A stretch of DNA of 64,000 nt from Kumtagia sp963839725 (lineage in GTDB: Bacteria > Pseudomonadota > Alphaproteobacteria > Rhizobiales > Rhizobiaceae). Position numbers and translations under genes: made by a program. Shown here piece by piece: positions 1 to 8,180 of this stretch; the first letter of the stretch is position 1, and the number at the start of each line of letters is the position of its first letter. The stretch is from assembly GCA_963839725.1 (NCBI GenBank), contig CAWIWT010000033.1:1-64000 (forward strand), written 5' to 3'. Under the pieces are notes generated by a model. That model was given only the letters and a program-made list of their open reading frames with translations. It searched no databases and was not told the DNA's origin.

Positions 1-77
1 AAATTTCGGGAAGGCATTTGAACCTCAAGACCCCTTCTGCGTTGGTGCGCACGGGAACAACAATCATCTGAGGAGAA

Positions 78-259
78 ATGGCAGACACCAAGACAACTCG
101 CGGTCGGGAGTCAGGATTGCGCGAAGGTAGCCAGCGGGCAGGATTACGAAGTGAAATATGAAGTCCACAAGACTGGGGCGAGCAAGCAAGAAGTCAAGTC
201 GGCAGCAAAGTCTGGAGGCAACAGGCCGTAAAACGGTTGAGCAGAAACTAATGAAGTGA
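78..259 (+). pseudogene. DUF3606-type small protein remnant, frameshifted
   Basis: ATG at 78 follows an AGGAG-like site and opens MADTKTTRGR, the usual start of small DUF3606 proteins. The conserved middle (SGQDYEVKYEVHKTGASKQ, from about 131) is in a different frame. The typical end (GRKTVEQKLMK, stop 257-259) is in a third. At least two indels therefore break a gene of about 60 codons. The family is a short soluble protein of unknown role, common in rhizobia. The piecewise match is seen in the sequence; the family name is from memory of its consensus. Confidence 0.6.
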
Positions 260-343
260 GTTGCGCGTGATCCAAACGGAGGATTATTCGCAACTTCATG
301 CAGTAAACAACAAGAGAGCTACGTGGAAAGCAGGGATATCTGA

Positions 344-619
344 ATGGAAAACGAAGCCGCTGTAGGCTGGATCGCCGCGATAATAATCGGAGGCATCGCA
401 GGGTGGCTCGCCGAGCAATTCATGAAGAGCAACATGGGCATGCTTATGAATATCGTGCTCGGCATTGTGGGCGCTATTGTCGCTAACGCGCTTCTCGGCG
501 TCTTCGGGATCGTATTGGGGGGGTGGCTTGGCTACCTCATCGCAGGGTTCATCGGGGCCTGCGTTTCCATCGCAATTGCGCGGATGTTTAGGCGAGGCCC
601 ACCGGTGGCGCCACTGTAG
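344..619 (+). CDS. GlsB/YeaQ/YmgE family stress-response membrane protein
   Basis: 91 residues with three glycine-rich hydrophobic segments (about 7-24, 32-53 and 57-78) and a short basic C-terminus. This is the pattern and size of the transglycosylase-associated (GlsB/YeaQ/YmgE) family of small inner-membrane proteins. GWIAAIIIGGIAGWLAEQ at the N-terminus is the family signature. Its precise role is unknown; members are often induced by general stress. It is intact, unlike most neighbours in this decayed stretch, and stands alone with no operon partner. Confidence 0.85.
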   Translation: MENEAAVGWIAAIIIGGIAGWLAEQFMKSNMGMLMNIVLGIVGAIVANALLGVFGIVLGGWLGYLIAGFIGACVSIAIARMFRRGPPVAPL

Positions 620-1047
620 AACGTCTGGTCCGGCCTCACCTAGGCGGGGCACTGGGCGTCTGCCAATCATAAGTCGGCTGCTAAATTAATCGCTGCTGGG
701 AACGGCCTGCGTCAGGCTTGTACCGATGGTACGAAGGATCGTGAGTGATTTCCGCACCGTCGCGGGCGAGTCGCCCCATTCGTCCGCAATCTCTGTTTTA
801 ACATCCGTTCACGGTAAGCGATAACTGCACCAGCCTGCCCGACTTGTGCGTTCGTACGGTGTCGAACGGCTCGGCAAAACGATGATGGCGGAATTCCACG
901 GAACCCGCCGCCCCAGAATGCGGTCCAGGAGCGACGGGCCCGCGCACCGGTGTTGAGGGATGGACACCAGGCGCTTTGCGTCTAATCAAGATGCCAGCCT
1001 CCCGTTCCAATATCGCGCCGATGTGATCGCATCGAAGTTGACTTCCA
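620..1047. other. no recognisable gene
   Basis: No open frame here reads like a protein on either strand, and no RNA gene or long repeat was seen. It fits the decayed character of the surrounding region. Confidence 0.5.
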
Positions 1048-1445
1048 CTATTCGCCGCTTTCAAGGACCTTCGTTGAGTGACTTGCCGGACGCGCGCCAG
1101 TTGCCGGCCTTATCAGCCTTTGCCCTCGCAGGATCCGTAGCGGTCCGCTATCGAGCAACGCTCGCAACCGCTCCTTCGCCTTGAGCGCCAGCACAAGTTC
1201 TTGGTCGCAGCGGCTTGACCGACCCTGCACGACATCGAGGATGCGGACGCGCTCCTCCTTTGCGTACTGGGCTTTGCTCCACGCCGATTGAACCTTTCTT
1301 GGTCGGCGCGCTCATACCAAATGTTGGATAGTTCAGCGGCTTCCTCCCAAATGGGTCGCCACTCATCCAACAGCACCTGGAGTTTCTCGCCCAACCGAAG
1401 CAGTTTGGCGTCAGGACGCTCGGTTGCGCGGGCAATATCTGGCAT
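1048..1445 (-). pseudogene. unrecognised frameshifted gene
   Basis: Minus-strand protein-like sequence runs across frames. It begins MPDIARATERPDAKLLRLGE and continues through EEAAELSNIWYERADQERF. The charged, helical character then passes into another frame (AKEERVRILDVVQGRS, QELVLALKAKERL). Together this suggests one alpha-helical protein of about 120 residues broken by indels. The family is not recognised. It may be a fragment of a phage or island protein. Confidence 0.3.
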
Positions 1446-1523
1446 GGCGAGTGCTACGGCTGCAGTACTTGCAGCAGCGGTATTAGCGAGGAAACAGCGA
1501 TTATCGAACGGGCGCCAAATGAT

Positions 1524-1760
1524 ATTTCGACGTCATCGTCACCGACTTCGCCCATGCCGCTCGTATCAGGGGTAGAGGTCATTCGCTTTGCGCGCAATCT
1601 CCGCTCGGATTGGCCAGCGGTCATATTAACTGGTTATGCTGACGAGGAGGAGATTGCTGATCGGCCCTCGGACCTCCCATTGCTGGGCAAGCCCCGTGAA
1701 AAGGATCTTATCGAAAGTATCCTTCACGCGATTGCGAAGGCAGCTGGCCGACACTACGAC
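1524..1760 (+). pseudogene. response-regulator receiver domain fragment, frameshifted
   Basis: Translation gives FDVIVTDFA in one frame, then MPLVSGVEVIRFARNLR, AVILTGYADEEEIADRP and LLGKPREKDLIESI in the next. These are the landmarks of a CheY-type receiver: phosphoacceptor Asp in VTD, MP-SGVE turn, T-GY strand, and the K of GKP. One inserted C near 1550 splits the frame just after the Asp. The start of the domain and any output or kinase domain are missing. It probably derives from the receiver of a hybrid histidine kinase. Confidence 0.65.
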
Positions 1761-1858
1761 TTTCCTCATCTCGCTGTACTACCACAAAAAGCGGCCCCTC
1801 GTCTTGAATCCAGCCACAAACCCTCCATATACCATCCATGTGGATGGAGAAATGAGCG

Positions 1859-2278
1859 ATGTCAGGAAAAGTGCTGCAGCTTCGGGAGCGAATTCCCGAC
1901 AGCGAAAAGATCACGATCAACCTCGGCTACGTCGATCTAGGACGTATCGATCTGCTGGTTCAGGAGGGGTTCTTCTCGAACCGGACCGACTTCATCAGGA
2001 CGGCGATCCGCAACCAATTGAGCAGCCAATCGGAAGAGGTATCACGCTCAATCGACCGGCACACGCTCGAGGTCGGCCTGCTCGAACTCGGGGTGGTCGA
2101 TCTCGAGGCTGCACGCGCCGCCGGCGAAATGCTGCACGTCAAGGTCGTCGGGCTGGTCCGCATCGCCTCCGACGTCACGCCGGAACTCGCGCTCCAGACG
2201 ATCGGCTCCCTGACGGTGCTTGGAGCTCTACAGGCGAGCCCACAAATCAAGGCCGCCTTGGCCGCAAGGATAAAATAG
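1859..2278 (+). CDS. CopG/ribbon-helix-helix family transcriptional regulator
   Basis: 139 residues. KITINLGYVDLGRIDLLVQ (about 18-36) followed by FSNRTDFIRTAIRNQL has the strand-helix-helix layout of a ribbon-helix-helix DNA-binding domain. The remaining 80 residues are a mixed hydrophobic C-terminal domain that is not recognised. ATG 1859 is preceded at eight bases by GGAGA. It ends 30 bases before the esterase gene, so the two may be co-transcribed and this may regulate it. The target is not known. Confidence 0.75.
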   Translation: MSGKVLQLRERIPDSEKITINLGYVDLGRIDLLVQEGFFSNRTDFIRTAIRNQLSSQSEEVSRSIDRHTLEVGLLELGVVDLEAARAAGEMLHVKVVGLVRIASDVTPELALQTIGSLTVLGALQASPQIKAALAARIK

Positions 2279-2308
2279 GCCGCGAGAGCGGAAGGAAAGG
2301 TGAATACC

Positions 2309-3520
2309 ATGAACAATGAATTCGTCGCGGAGATCCTCCGCGCGACAGGCTCCTTGCGGTCCGGAGATCCGGCGGGCGTGACCGCCATCATTCAGAACGC
2401 GCTCTCAGCTGCGGGTCTGACGAGCTCCGCTGGAGACGGAACTTCGGGCGACCCGAACCCCGCCATCCACGAGCCTCACACGCTGCCGCTAGGTGCAGGC
2501 CGGAGCCATACACTTTCCGCCACGGACCGTTCGGCTGCGGAAACCCCTGAGCGAGGTCGTCCGCACACTGCGAGCGGGTGGAAAAGGGCTCGGGCTCGAG
2601 GGAATGATGCCGGGTCTCGGCAGTCCGTGCCCACCCCGGAACTGCCCTTACCCGACGGCGCCATGTTCCTGGATTTGCGCTATTCCTGCGCAGCGGGCGC
2701 TCGCCGCTACCGGCTCTACGTTCCGAGCTCCGCCGGCGAAGGTCTGCAGGGACTGATCGTGATGCTGCACGGCTGCACGCAAAATCCGGAGGACTTCGCC
2801 GCCGGGACCGGGATGAACGCCCTCGCCGAAGAGCACCGGTTGCTCATTGTCTATCCGGCGCAAACTCGCGGCGACAATTCCATGTCCTGCTGGAACTGGT
2901 TCCGGCCGGGCGACCAGATGCGCGATACCGGCGAGCCCGCGATCATCGCCGGCCTGACCGAGCGCGTCCGCGTCCAATACGCCATCCCGAACGGTCGCGT
3001 CTTCGTCGCCGGTCTCTCCGCCGGCGGCGCGATGGCAGCGATCATGGGTGAGACGTATCCTGAGCTCTACGGGGCGATCGGCGTCCATTCGGGCCTGGCC
3101 TATGGCTCAGCCAATGATGTCATGTCGGCGTTCACGGTAATGCGCGGGCAAGTGGGGATCGAGCTACCGCCCTCCAGGCATGGCGGCGCGGGTACGGAAG
3201 CAAACCCGCGCATGATCGTCTTTCACGGCAGCGCCGACACCACCGTCCACCCTTCGAATGCCGAGCGGATCATAGCGAGCCAAGGTGAAAGCCTTGGAAA
3301 GAGCTCCCGATCCGAGCACGGACCGTCGGGTGACATCCGGGCGTATACGCGCCTGGTCTCGGAGCGGGACGATGGCACACACGCGATCGAGTGTTGGATG
3401 ATCGAGGGCGCCCAGCATGCCTGGTCCGGCGGACACCCCGGCGGATCCTACACCGATCCGCGCGGCCCGAACGCGTCGGCGGCGATGGTGCGCTTCTTTC
3501 TCCACGGACGAGGAAGTTAG
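2309..3520 (+). CDS. PHB depolymerase family esterase (Esterase_phd/LpqC type), linker frame-swapped
   Basis: 403 residues. From about residue 120 it is an alpha/beta hydrolase of the PHB-depolymerase family: VMLHGCTQNPEDFA (oxyanion region), nucleophile serine in GLSAGGAMA (about 234), acid in FHGSADTTVHP, and histidine in GAQHAWSGG. It is probably a secreted or cytosolic esterase acting on polyhydroxyalkanoate or acyl esters. The stretch from about 2490 to 2640 reads as Arg/Pro/Gly noise in the main frame. The +1 frame there reads KPLSEVVRTLRAGGKGLGLE, the linker typical of rhizobial members, so two compensating indels are likely. ATG 2309 was chosen over GTG 2300 because GGAAAGG then sits at normal spacing. 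Confidence 0.8.
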   Translation: MNNEFVAEILRATGSLRSGDPAGVTAIIQNALSAAGLTSSAGDGTSGDPNPAIHEPHTLPLGAGRSHTLSATDRSAAETPERGRPHTASGWKRARARGNDAGSRQSVPTPELPLPDGAMFLDLRYSCAAGARRYRLYVPSSAGEGLQGLIVMLHGCTQNPEDFAAGTGMNALAEEHRLLIVYPAQTRGDNSMSCWNWFRPGDQMRDTGEPAIIAGLTERVRVQYAIPNGRVFVAGLSAGGAMAAIMGETYPELYGAIGVHSGLAYGSANDVMSAFTVMRGQVGIELPPSRHGGAGTEANPRMIVFHGSADTTVHPSNAERIIASQGESLGKSSRSEHGPSGDIRAYTRLVSERDDGTHAIECWMIEGAQHAWSGGHPGGSYTDPRGPNASAAMVRFFLHGRGS

Positions 3521-4141
3521 GATTGTACAGCGGCAAGCACCGGATGGCGCCAGGTTCCTCACTCCCAACTGCGGGTTCGCAGAATGGGGCGACGTCTCCG
3601 GCGCCCCCGTCGTCCCGACCGGCCCTCATACAAACGGACACTGATCGACGGACTTTTGATTTGGCAGTATGATGGCAAACGAACATCTGCCGAGACGCGC
3701 GGACCGCCGGCTCGAGGCGAGTGTTATCTGAGCTGGGGATTACCGCCAACGGGTGATCGGAGTGAGAGGATCCTGGTGCTTACAGGGTGTTGTCATTACG
3801 GTGCCGTTTACTGGACCCTTGAGGCGATCCCGGTCCGCCCGACGCCGAAATGTCGGCAAGCCTTGCCCATGTCGCCGACCTGATCCGCGTGCCAGAGAAC
3901 CGCAGCTTTTGATCAGTGGCGAACTCCCCCGACCCGGTGACCTGCCACGGGTAATTTCCTCCATCTTGTGGCTTACCGGATGGGGTTGCGGATCGTTAAG
4001 GAAAACAGCGGCGTGCGTAGGGTGCATCACGCCCCGCCACCTGAGATTGGGGTCGACGTCAGTGCTCGTCCATGACACTTGAAAAACAAGCGACGCACGT
4101 AGCCGCTCCTGATCCTCAGCGCCATCTTCCAGATTATTCGC
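3521..4141. other. no recognisable gene
   Basis: Open frames exist on both strands but are Arg/Pro/Ser-rich shadows without protein-like character. No structured RNA was recognised. This is a 620-bp spacer between the esterase and the terminase fragment. Confidence 0.5.
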
Positions 4142-4587
4142 GAGGGTATGGCGGGACCTTGTGGACGAACTCCAGACGCGTGGTTTTAAGGTCGGCGACG
4201 GTGGCCAGGTCGTTGGGGGTTTCTCAAGGCGGATGGCTGTGCGATGCGATCGTCGGCGTCGAGCGCAAGTTGGCGGATGGCACTTTCCGCCACGGCGCAC
4301 AGCCGCTGATCGGCTGGTCGGTCGGCAATGTGAAATTTGAGATGAAGGGCTCGGCCAGCGCGATCACCAAGCAGGCGGCCGGCAGGGCGAAGATCGATCC
4401 CGTCGTGGCGCTTCTGAACACAGCGAAATTGATGGCTGCAAACCCGATGCCGGTGCGAAAGCCGGACTATCAGATGATGATTTTTCGGGTAATCCGAGAC
4501 GGCTGCCTCACGCATCAGACCAAAGTCATTACCTTCAGGGACCATCGTCCCTCAATCGCCGCATTGGTCGGTGGCAGGAACAAATAA
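4142..4587 (+). pseudogene. phage terminase large subunit, C-terminal fragment
   Basis: The frame ending at 4587 contains ERKLADGTFRHGAQPLIGW, SVGNVKFEMKG, ITKQAAGRAKIDPVVALLN and AKLMAANP. This is the typical end of large terminase proteins (LADG-RHGG-PL-W-VGNA, then KIDP-VA-FNA-ALM). Just upstream, RDLVDELQTRGFKVGDGG lies in a different frame, so the gene is both truncated and frameshifted. The ATPase and most of the nuclease domain are absent. It marks an ancestral prophage or phage-like island. Confidence 0.65.
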
Positions 4588-4658
4588 CTCCATTGCGCTG
4601 TTGGACCGCTGATCGAGGCGATCGGCCAGACGAACCGCTTTGGAGTGCATGATGAGAA

Positions 4659-4817
4659 TTGTCCTTACACCCGCGAGATTGGAAGCCGCCCCACCGGTTG
4701 ATCGATCGGCTGGATCGAGAGGGGCGTTTTTGGTCGGCGTTTTGGATTGTCTTCGGAGTTCTGCTTTTCGGCGCCATTTTAGTCCTTGCCGGAAAAAATA
4801 TCCACGCCGGCCAATAA
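4659..4817 (+). pseudogene. possible single-span membrane protein fragment
   Basis: A 53-codon frame ends FWSAFWIVFGVLLFGAILVL then AGKNIHAGQ: one clean hydrophobic span after a basic segment (HRLIDRLDREGR). There is no ATG; the only candidate start is TTG 4659. It is more likely the tail of a broken gene than an intact one. The family is not recognised. Confidence 0.3.
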
Positions 4818-5220
4818 GGCAGCAGGTTTGCAGCGAGCCAGCTTCGGAAGCTTTGAAAATTCCCACCCGTGCGTCCGGCCGCCCCGTTCCGGGGCTAGCG
4901 GGGGTGTTGGGCCAGCCGGACGCCGATCGGAACCCACACACAACCCGTCCCGACGCGGGAGAGGCTGCCGTAGCAGAGTTAACATAACGTTGCGTAAGGC
5001 ATCGCGGAACTTGGCCGGAGCTAAGACCTCGCTAATAGCCGGAAGGCCAGGGCGTAGCCGCTGCCCGGTGGCGAAAGCGCGTGCGTGTACCTCGATTTCG
5101 AACTCAAGGACAAGGTTCAGCGTTCTCGACATTGCGCACGAACCAAGTGCCAACGCCATCGAAAACGAGTTCAACACTATCGGATGCGGTTTGACTATTT
5201 TGATGCTGTCGCATCGCCCA

Positions 5221-5529
5221 CTAAACTGGCCTGCCGTCAGGACCGACTTTACGGGCAGTCATCCACGCAGGTGGAATGGAAACCTCTTCAAGCACGCCTG
5301 CCGATTTCGCCCAACTGTCGAAAGCCTTCCGAGCTGCGTCTGTAGGAAGTCGGCCATCGTGGCAAGAATGCAGGGCTCGCCGCGCAGTGTTGAACATGAC
5401 ATTTCGACGATCTTCTGGCCAATCGTCCATGTATTCGATTGCCTCGTTTACCGATTGGATTTCCTCGATGATGAATCCTCGATCCTTGACATAGACTGGG
5501 CTATCAAACGTCTTTTCGTTTTCGTTCAT
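5221..5529 (-). CDS. DUF982 domain-containing protein
   Basis: 102 residues. The pattern F-SPVYV, GFI--I-SVNEAIEYMDDWPEDRR, TARRALHSCHDG, AARKAFDSWAKSAGV matches the DUF982 family of small soluble proteins. That family is expanded in rhizobia, often in accessory regions, and has no known function. The start is the ATG at 5529 (MNENEKTF), with a purine-rich stretch upstream. No neighbour suggests a role. Confidence 0.75.
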   Translation of the reverse strand: MNENEKTFDSPVYVKDRGFIIEEIQSVNEAIEYMDDWPEDRRNVMFNTARRALHSCHDGRLPTDAARKAFDSWAKSAGVLEEVSIPPAWMTARKVGPDGRPV

Positions 5530-5709
5530 GGCGGCCTCCCAAACTGAAACGAGTGCTGGAGTGAGTATAGGCCTGTGTCGGCCACAAAGAGATAGCGCTT
5601 CTCGAAATATGAAAATCGCTGCGTTGCGCGTCAAGACAGCTCGAACGATCCGCTTCGGCGTCATCCCTTAACTACGGGATCTTACTCTAGATCCCTTCGG
5701 TTAGTTGCC

Positions 5710-5770
5710 CCCGTCGCGCTGCAACGTGGGGGAACCAGCGCGACGGGTTGTGCGGACAGGGATGCGCACG
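5710..5770 (+). repeat. two-hairpin module, copy 1
   Basis: Hairpin 1: CCCGTCGCGCT (5710-5720) pairs with AGCGCGACGGG (5737-5747), extended by G5721-C5736. Hairpin 2 follows at once: GTGCG (5750-5754) with CGCAC (5765-5769). It heads a longer stretch (5704-5880) that is repeated around copy 6. Confidence 0.7.
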
Positions 5771-6007
5771 GGCAACAAAAGGCCAGCCAGGAAGCGAGGC
5801 CAGTAGGCGGGGTAGGTATGGTAAGCGATGTGATTATGCGTCGGGTCTATGACATTTCGATAACGTCATTGTCGGTGTAGCGACCAAATAGCTGGCCGCC
5901 TGAACAATTGGTCCGAGCCGCCCAGCAGTTGAGTGGAACAACCGTCATTCGATCGGGTCAGGTACGGCGTGCGGGTTGCCCTCCGCAATGACATACCTGC
6001 ACGAAAG

Positions 6008-6048
6008 CCTGCCGCGGGATTTGGGCTCCCTCGCTTGCCCGCGGCAGG
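6008..6048 (+). repeat. perfect 11-bp stem-loop within the hairpin region
   Basis: CCTGCCGCGGG (6008-6018) pairs perfectly with CCCGCGGCAGG (6038-6048) over a 19-base loop. The stem length matches the two-hairpin modules nearby, but the sequence differs. The downstream bases are pyrimidine-rich (CTGCTCAATTCTCTTTT), so a terminator is possible. Confidence 0.5.
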
Positions 6049-6245
6049 TCCTGCTCAATTCTCTTTTGCGTGAACAGGGAACCTGCGGCCGTTAGGGCTG
6101 TTTGAGCCACATGCACAACTCGGACCCTCACCACTACTACGAACCGAACAACCCCAGGTTCTTCGGCGTGCTGTGTGTCCTCGTTGCAATCTTGGCGTCG
6201 ACTGCCTTCGCAATGCTGATTTTGTCGCATTGAAATTGGCAGCGC

Positions 6246-6530
6246 CTACGTGAGCCCCTTCGGCGCCTTGGTGAAGCCCTTGCCGCCCTTAGCCTTCGCC
6301 ACCAGTTCCACATAGGTTGAGTTTGCCATCACGGTCACCCGCTGGCCCGTGCCATGCAGCTCGATAGGAACAGTAACATCGCCGGCAGCATCGACCAGCC
6401 GCACCGTTCCGAGCAGTGCAACCTCGGCGCCAATGCCGAAACTTGCTGGCATTCCATCCACTCGCTGTCGTTTGCGCTGAATACACGGTCGCCCCACCGT
6501 GGAAGCCTGCCCCAGGTCCCGAAAACCCAC
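6246..6530 (-). pseudogene. phage-like small protein fragment
   Basis: From about 6440 downward the minus-strand frame reads ASFGIGAEVALLGTVRLVDA, GDVTVPIELHGTGQRVTVMA, STYVELVAKAKGG, a well-formed beta-rich C-terminus ending at 6246. The expected upstream part (VFSANDSEWME) is in another frame near 6470, so the gene has lost its frame. It resembles unassigned small proteins of rhizobial prophages; no function can be given. Confidence 0.4.
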
Positions 6531-6552
6531 CTGCGCGTCCGGCCGCCGCTGG

Positions 6553-6700
6553 AACGCGCATAAGATCGCAATCGACGCCGGCGTACTTGACGCCGACGAA
6601 GTTCGGCAAATCGAGGGCTGGAACTCGAAGGCGCGCGCTGCAGGAAGAGGCCGAGGATGCCGTCGGCTTGGTCGTCCTGCGCGAGCGTGCGGCCAAGGAC
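6553..6700 (+). pseudogene. phage-like gene fragment
   Basis: NAHKIAIDAGVLDADEVRQI then EGWNSKA reads like the end of a phage portal-type protein, where an acidic 'ADEVR-IEGW' tail is common. The following bases, in another frame, read ALQEEAEDAVGLVVLRERAA. It is short and frameshifted, and the portal assignment is a guess. Confidence 0.25.
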
Positions 6701-6942
6701 ATCAAGCAGAACCCGCAGGCGAAGCCAAGCCTGCGGTATCTCGGCGTCGATTGCCGTGTCTCAGTTCTGGCGCGATTTCGACGGTTACAGCGAATTGACG
6801 ATCCGGGCAGTTAGACGCCGGTGCCGATCCGCGCTTTTGAGCCGAATATGCACGCATAGCCGACCAAGTGCCGGGCCGCTGAGGCGAACCTCGTGAAAGG
6901 CGCGGCATTCGATGGAGCACGGCATTGTTCGGATTGTTCCGT

Positions 6943-7025
6943 CCCGCTGCGCTTCGTTCAACCTTAGTGAGGGATTGGACGTGGGTTAGCGCAGCGGGGT
7001 GTGCGGGTAATCGAGGACGCCGCAC
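6943..7025 (+). repeat. two-hairpin module, copy 2
   Basis: CCCGCTGCGCT (6943-6953) pairs perfectly with AGCGCAGCGGG (6988-6998), loop 34. GTGCGG (7001-7006) then pairs with CCGCAC (7020-7025). The stem differs from copy 1 at a base pair changed on both sides. Confidence 0.75.
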
Positions 7026-7064
7026 GCCTACCTAACAACGATCTTGATGAAATGTTCCGTCGCC

Positions 7065-7150
7065 CCCGCCGCGCTGGGGGTGGGGTGGGGTGGGGCGTGG
7101 ATCAGCGCGACGGGAAAGAGTGCGGCAACCAAGTGAGGCAATCCGCACTC
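7065..7150 (+). repeat. two-hairpin module, copy 3
   Basis: CCCGCCGCGCT (7065-7075) faces AGCGCGACGGG (7104-7114) with a single C-A mismatch, plus G7076-C7103. The loop is G-rich (three GGGGT-type runs). Hairpin 2 is GAGTGCGG (7118-7125) with CCGCACTC (7143-7150), 8 bp perfect. Confidence 0.7.
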
Positions 7151-7210
7151 GCGTAATGTAACGCAGCGTCATGTTTCGTGCAATTAATATGGCTAACATT
7201 CATGCAGGGT

Positions 7211-7290
7211 CCCCGCCGCGCTAGCATCAAACGGGGTTGAAACGTTGAGTTCAGCGCGGCGGGGTTCGTGCGAACTCCACGGACGCACGA
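7211..7290 (+). repeat. two-hairpin module, copy 4
   Basis: CCCCGCCGCGCT (7211-7222) pairs perfectly with AGCGCGGCGGGG (7253-7264). Hairpin 2 is TCGTGCG (7266-7272) with CGCACGA (7284-7290). Confidence 0.75.
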
Positions 7291-7301
7291 TTCTAATTCG
7301 G

Positions 7302-7380
7302 TCCGTCGCGCTTTAGAGCTCGGGGCGAGCGGGTGAGCGCGACGGAAAGTGCAGCCTCCCCCGGTCGAATGATGCCGCAC
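7302..7380 (+). repeat. two-hairpin module, copy 5
   Basis: TCCGTCGCGCT (7302-7312) pairs perfectly with AGCGCGACGGA (7336-7346). The outermost pair is T-A here instead of C-G. The second hairpin is weak: GTGC (7349-7352) with GCAC (7377-7380). Confidence 0.65.
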
Positions 7381-7461
7381 ATGCATACCGGTACCGTGGC
7401 GAAACAGTTCGCGCATTTAAATTTCTTAAAACGATGAACGTTTTTAGAAAGAAAGTTGCCG

Positions 7462-7514
7462 CCGTCGCGCTGCACTTTGGGGAACCAGCGCGACGGGTGT
7501 GCGGGGGCACGCAC
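7462..7514 (+). repeat. two-hairpin module, copy 6
   Basis: CCGTCGCGCTG (7462-7472) pairs with CAGCGCGACGG (7486-7496). GTGCG (7499-7503) pairs with CGCAC (7510-7514). The following 90 bases resemble those after copy 1, including GGGCAACAAAAG and GATTATGCGTC. Confidence 0.7.
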
Positions 7515-7673
7515 GGGCAACAAAAGACCCCGCAGGGAGCGAGGCCAATGGGCGGGTTAATATGCAGACCGATTATGCGTCTGGTTTATGACATTCCGAC
7601 TAGGCGGCCCGCATTAGCGCGAACCAACCAGCACGACGTACGTTATCCCGCGCATCGGACGGTGGAGGCAGAC

Positions 7674-7871
7674 GTGGCGCACAACCTGAAAGTCGGCGAC
7701 AAGGGCACGATCCCGGTAAAGGTCACCCGCATCGACAAGGAGTGGGTGACATTCACGATACCGGGCTACGCGCATCCGCTCACGATGTACGAACCGACGA
7801 TTGAAGTCACGGACCCAATAGCGCCAACGCGTCGCAAGAAGGGTGCTGCGCACCAAGGGCCGCCCGAATAA
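7674..7871 (+). CDS. small hypothetical protein, phage/island type
   Basis: 65 residues from GTG 7674, which has GGTGGAGG five bases upstream. The N-terminal 48 residues (HNLKVGDKGTIPVKVTRIDK, then EWVTFTIPGYAHPLTMYEP) look like a small beta-barrel such as an SH3-like or OB-like fold. The tail is basic (RRKKG). The frame stays open upstream but the residues there are not protein-like. No family is recognised. A strong terminator-like hairpin lies downstream at 7988. Confidence 0.5.
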   Translation: MAHNLKVGDKGTIPVKVTRIDKEWVTFTIPGYAHPLTMYEPTIEVTDPIAPTRRKKGAAHQGPPE

Positions 7872-7987
7872 ACTGCCACGCAATGCGCTTTGCAGCTTGT
7901 AATTGTGATTGCGAAGCTTATCTGATCTGCGTGGCGCTTAAAATGGCGCCGAGTGCAACACCCCAAATGTTGTTCTCAATGAAGGAG

Positions 7988-8030
7988 AGCCGCGCAGCCA
8001 ACCGAGACCCCGGTTAGTGCGGCTTTTTCT
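7988..8030 (+). terminator. rho-independent terminator
   Basis: AGCCGC (7988-7993) pairs with GCGGCT (8019-8024), enclosing a second stem AACC/GGTT, and is followed by TTTTTCTT. It probably ends the transcript of the small gene at 7674, or an unrecognised RNA in the roughly 110 bases before it. Confidence 0.65.
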
Positions 8031-8180
8031 TGGTTCGCGCCCTCTCGAGAACAAAAATATATTTGGTATGCACGCTTCCGCCGAGATCGGTGCTACGGTG
8101 ATTTAACGTCCAATAAATTCCACGGGAGACGACGGTTGAGAGTGAAGAACACGCTCTGCCCAAGGGGATAGGAGCGTTTC

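Noticed and set aside
3740..4300. Minus-strand 186-codon frame in the gap after the esterase
   Set aside because: The sequence is Arg/Pro/Ser-rich without structure-like patterns, and part of it is antisense to the terminase fragment.
5710..7514. CRISPR array as an explanation for the repeated hairpins
   Set aside because: Spacing between units is irregular, the repeat is two short stems with variable loops, not a constant direct repeat, and no cas genes are present.
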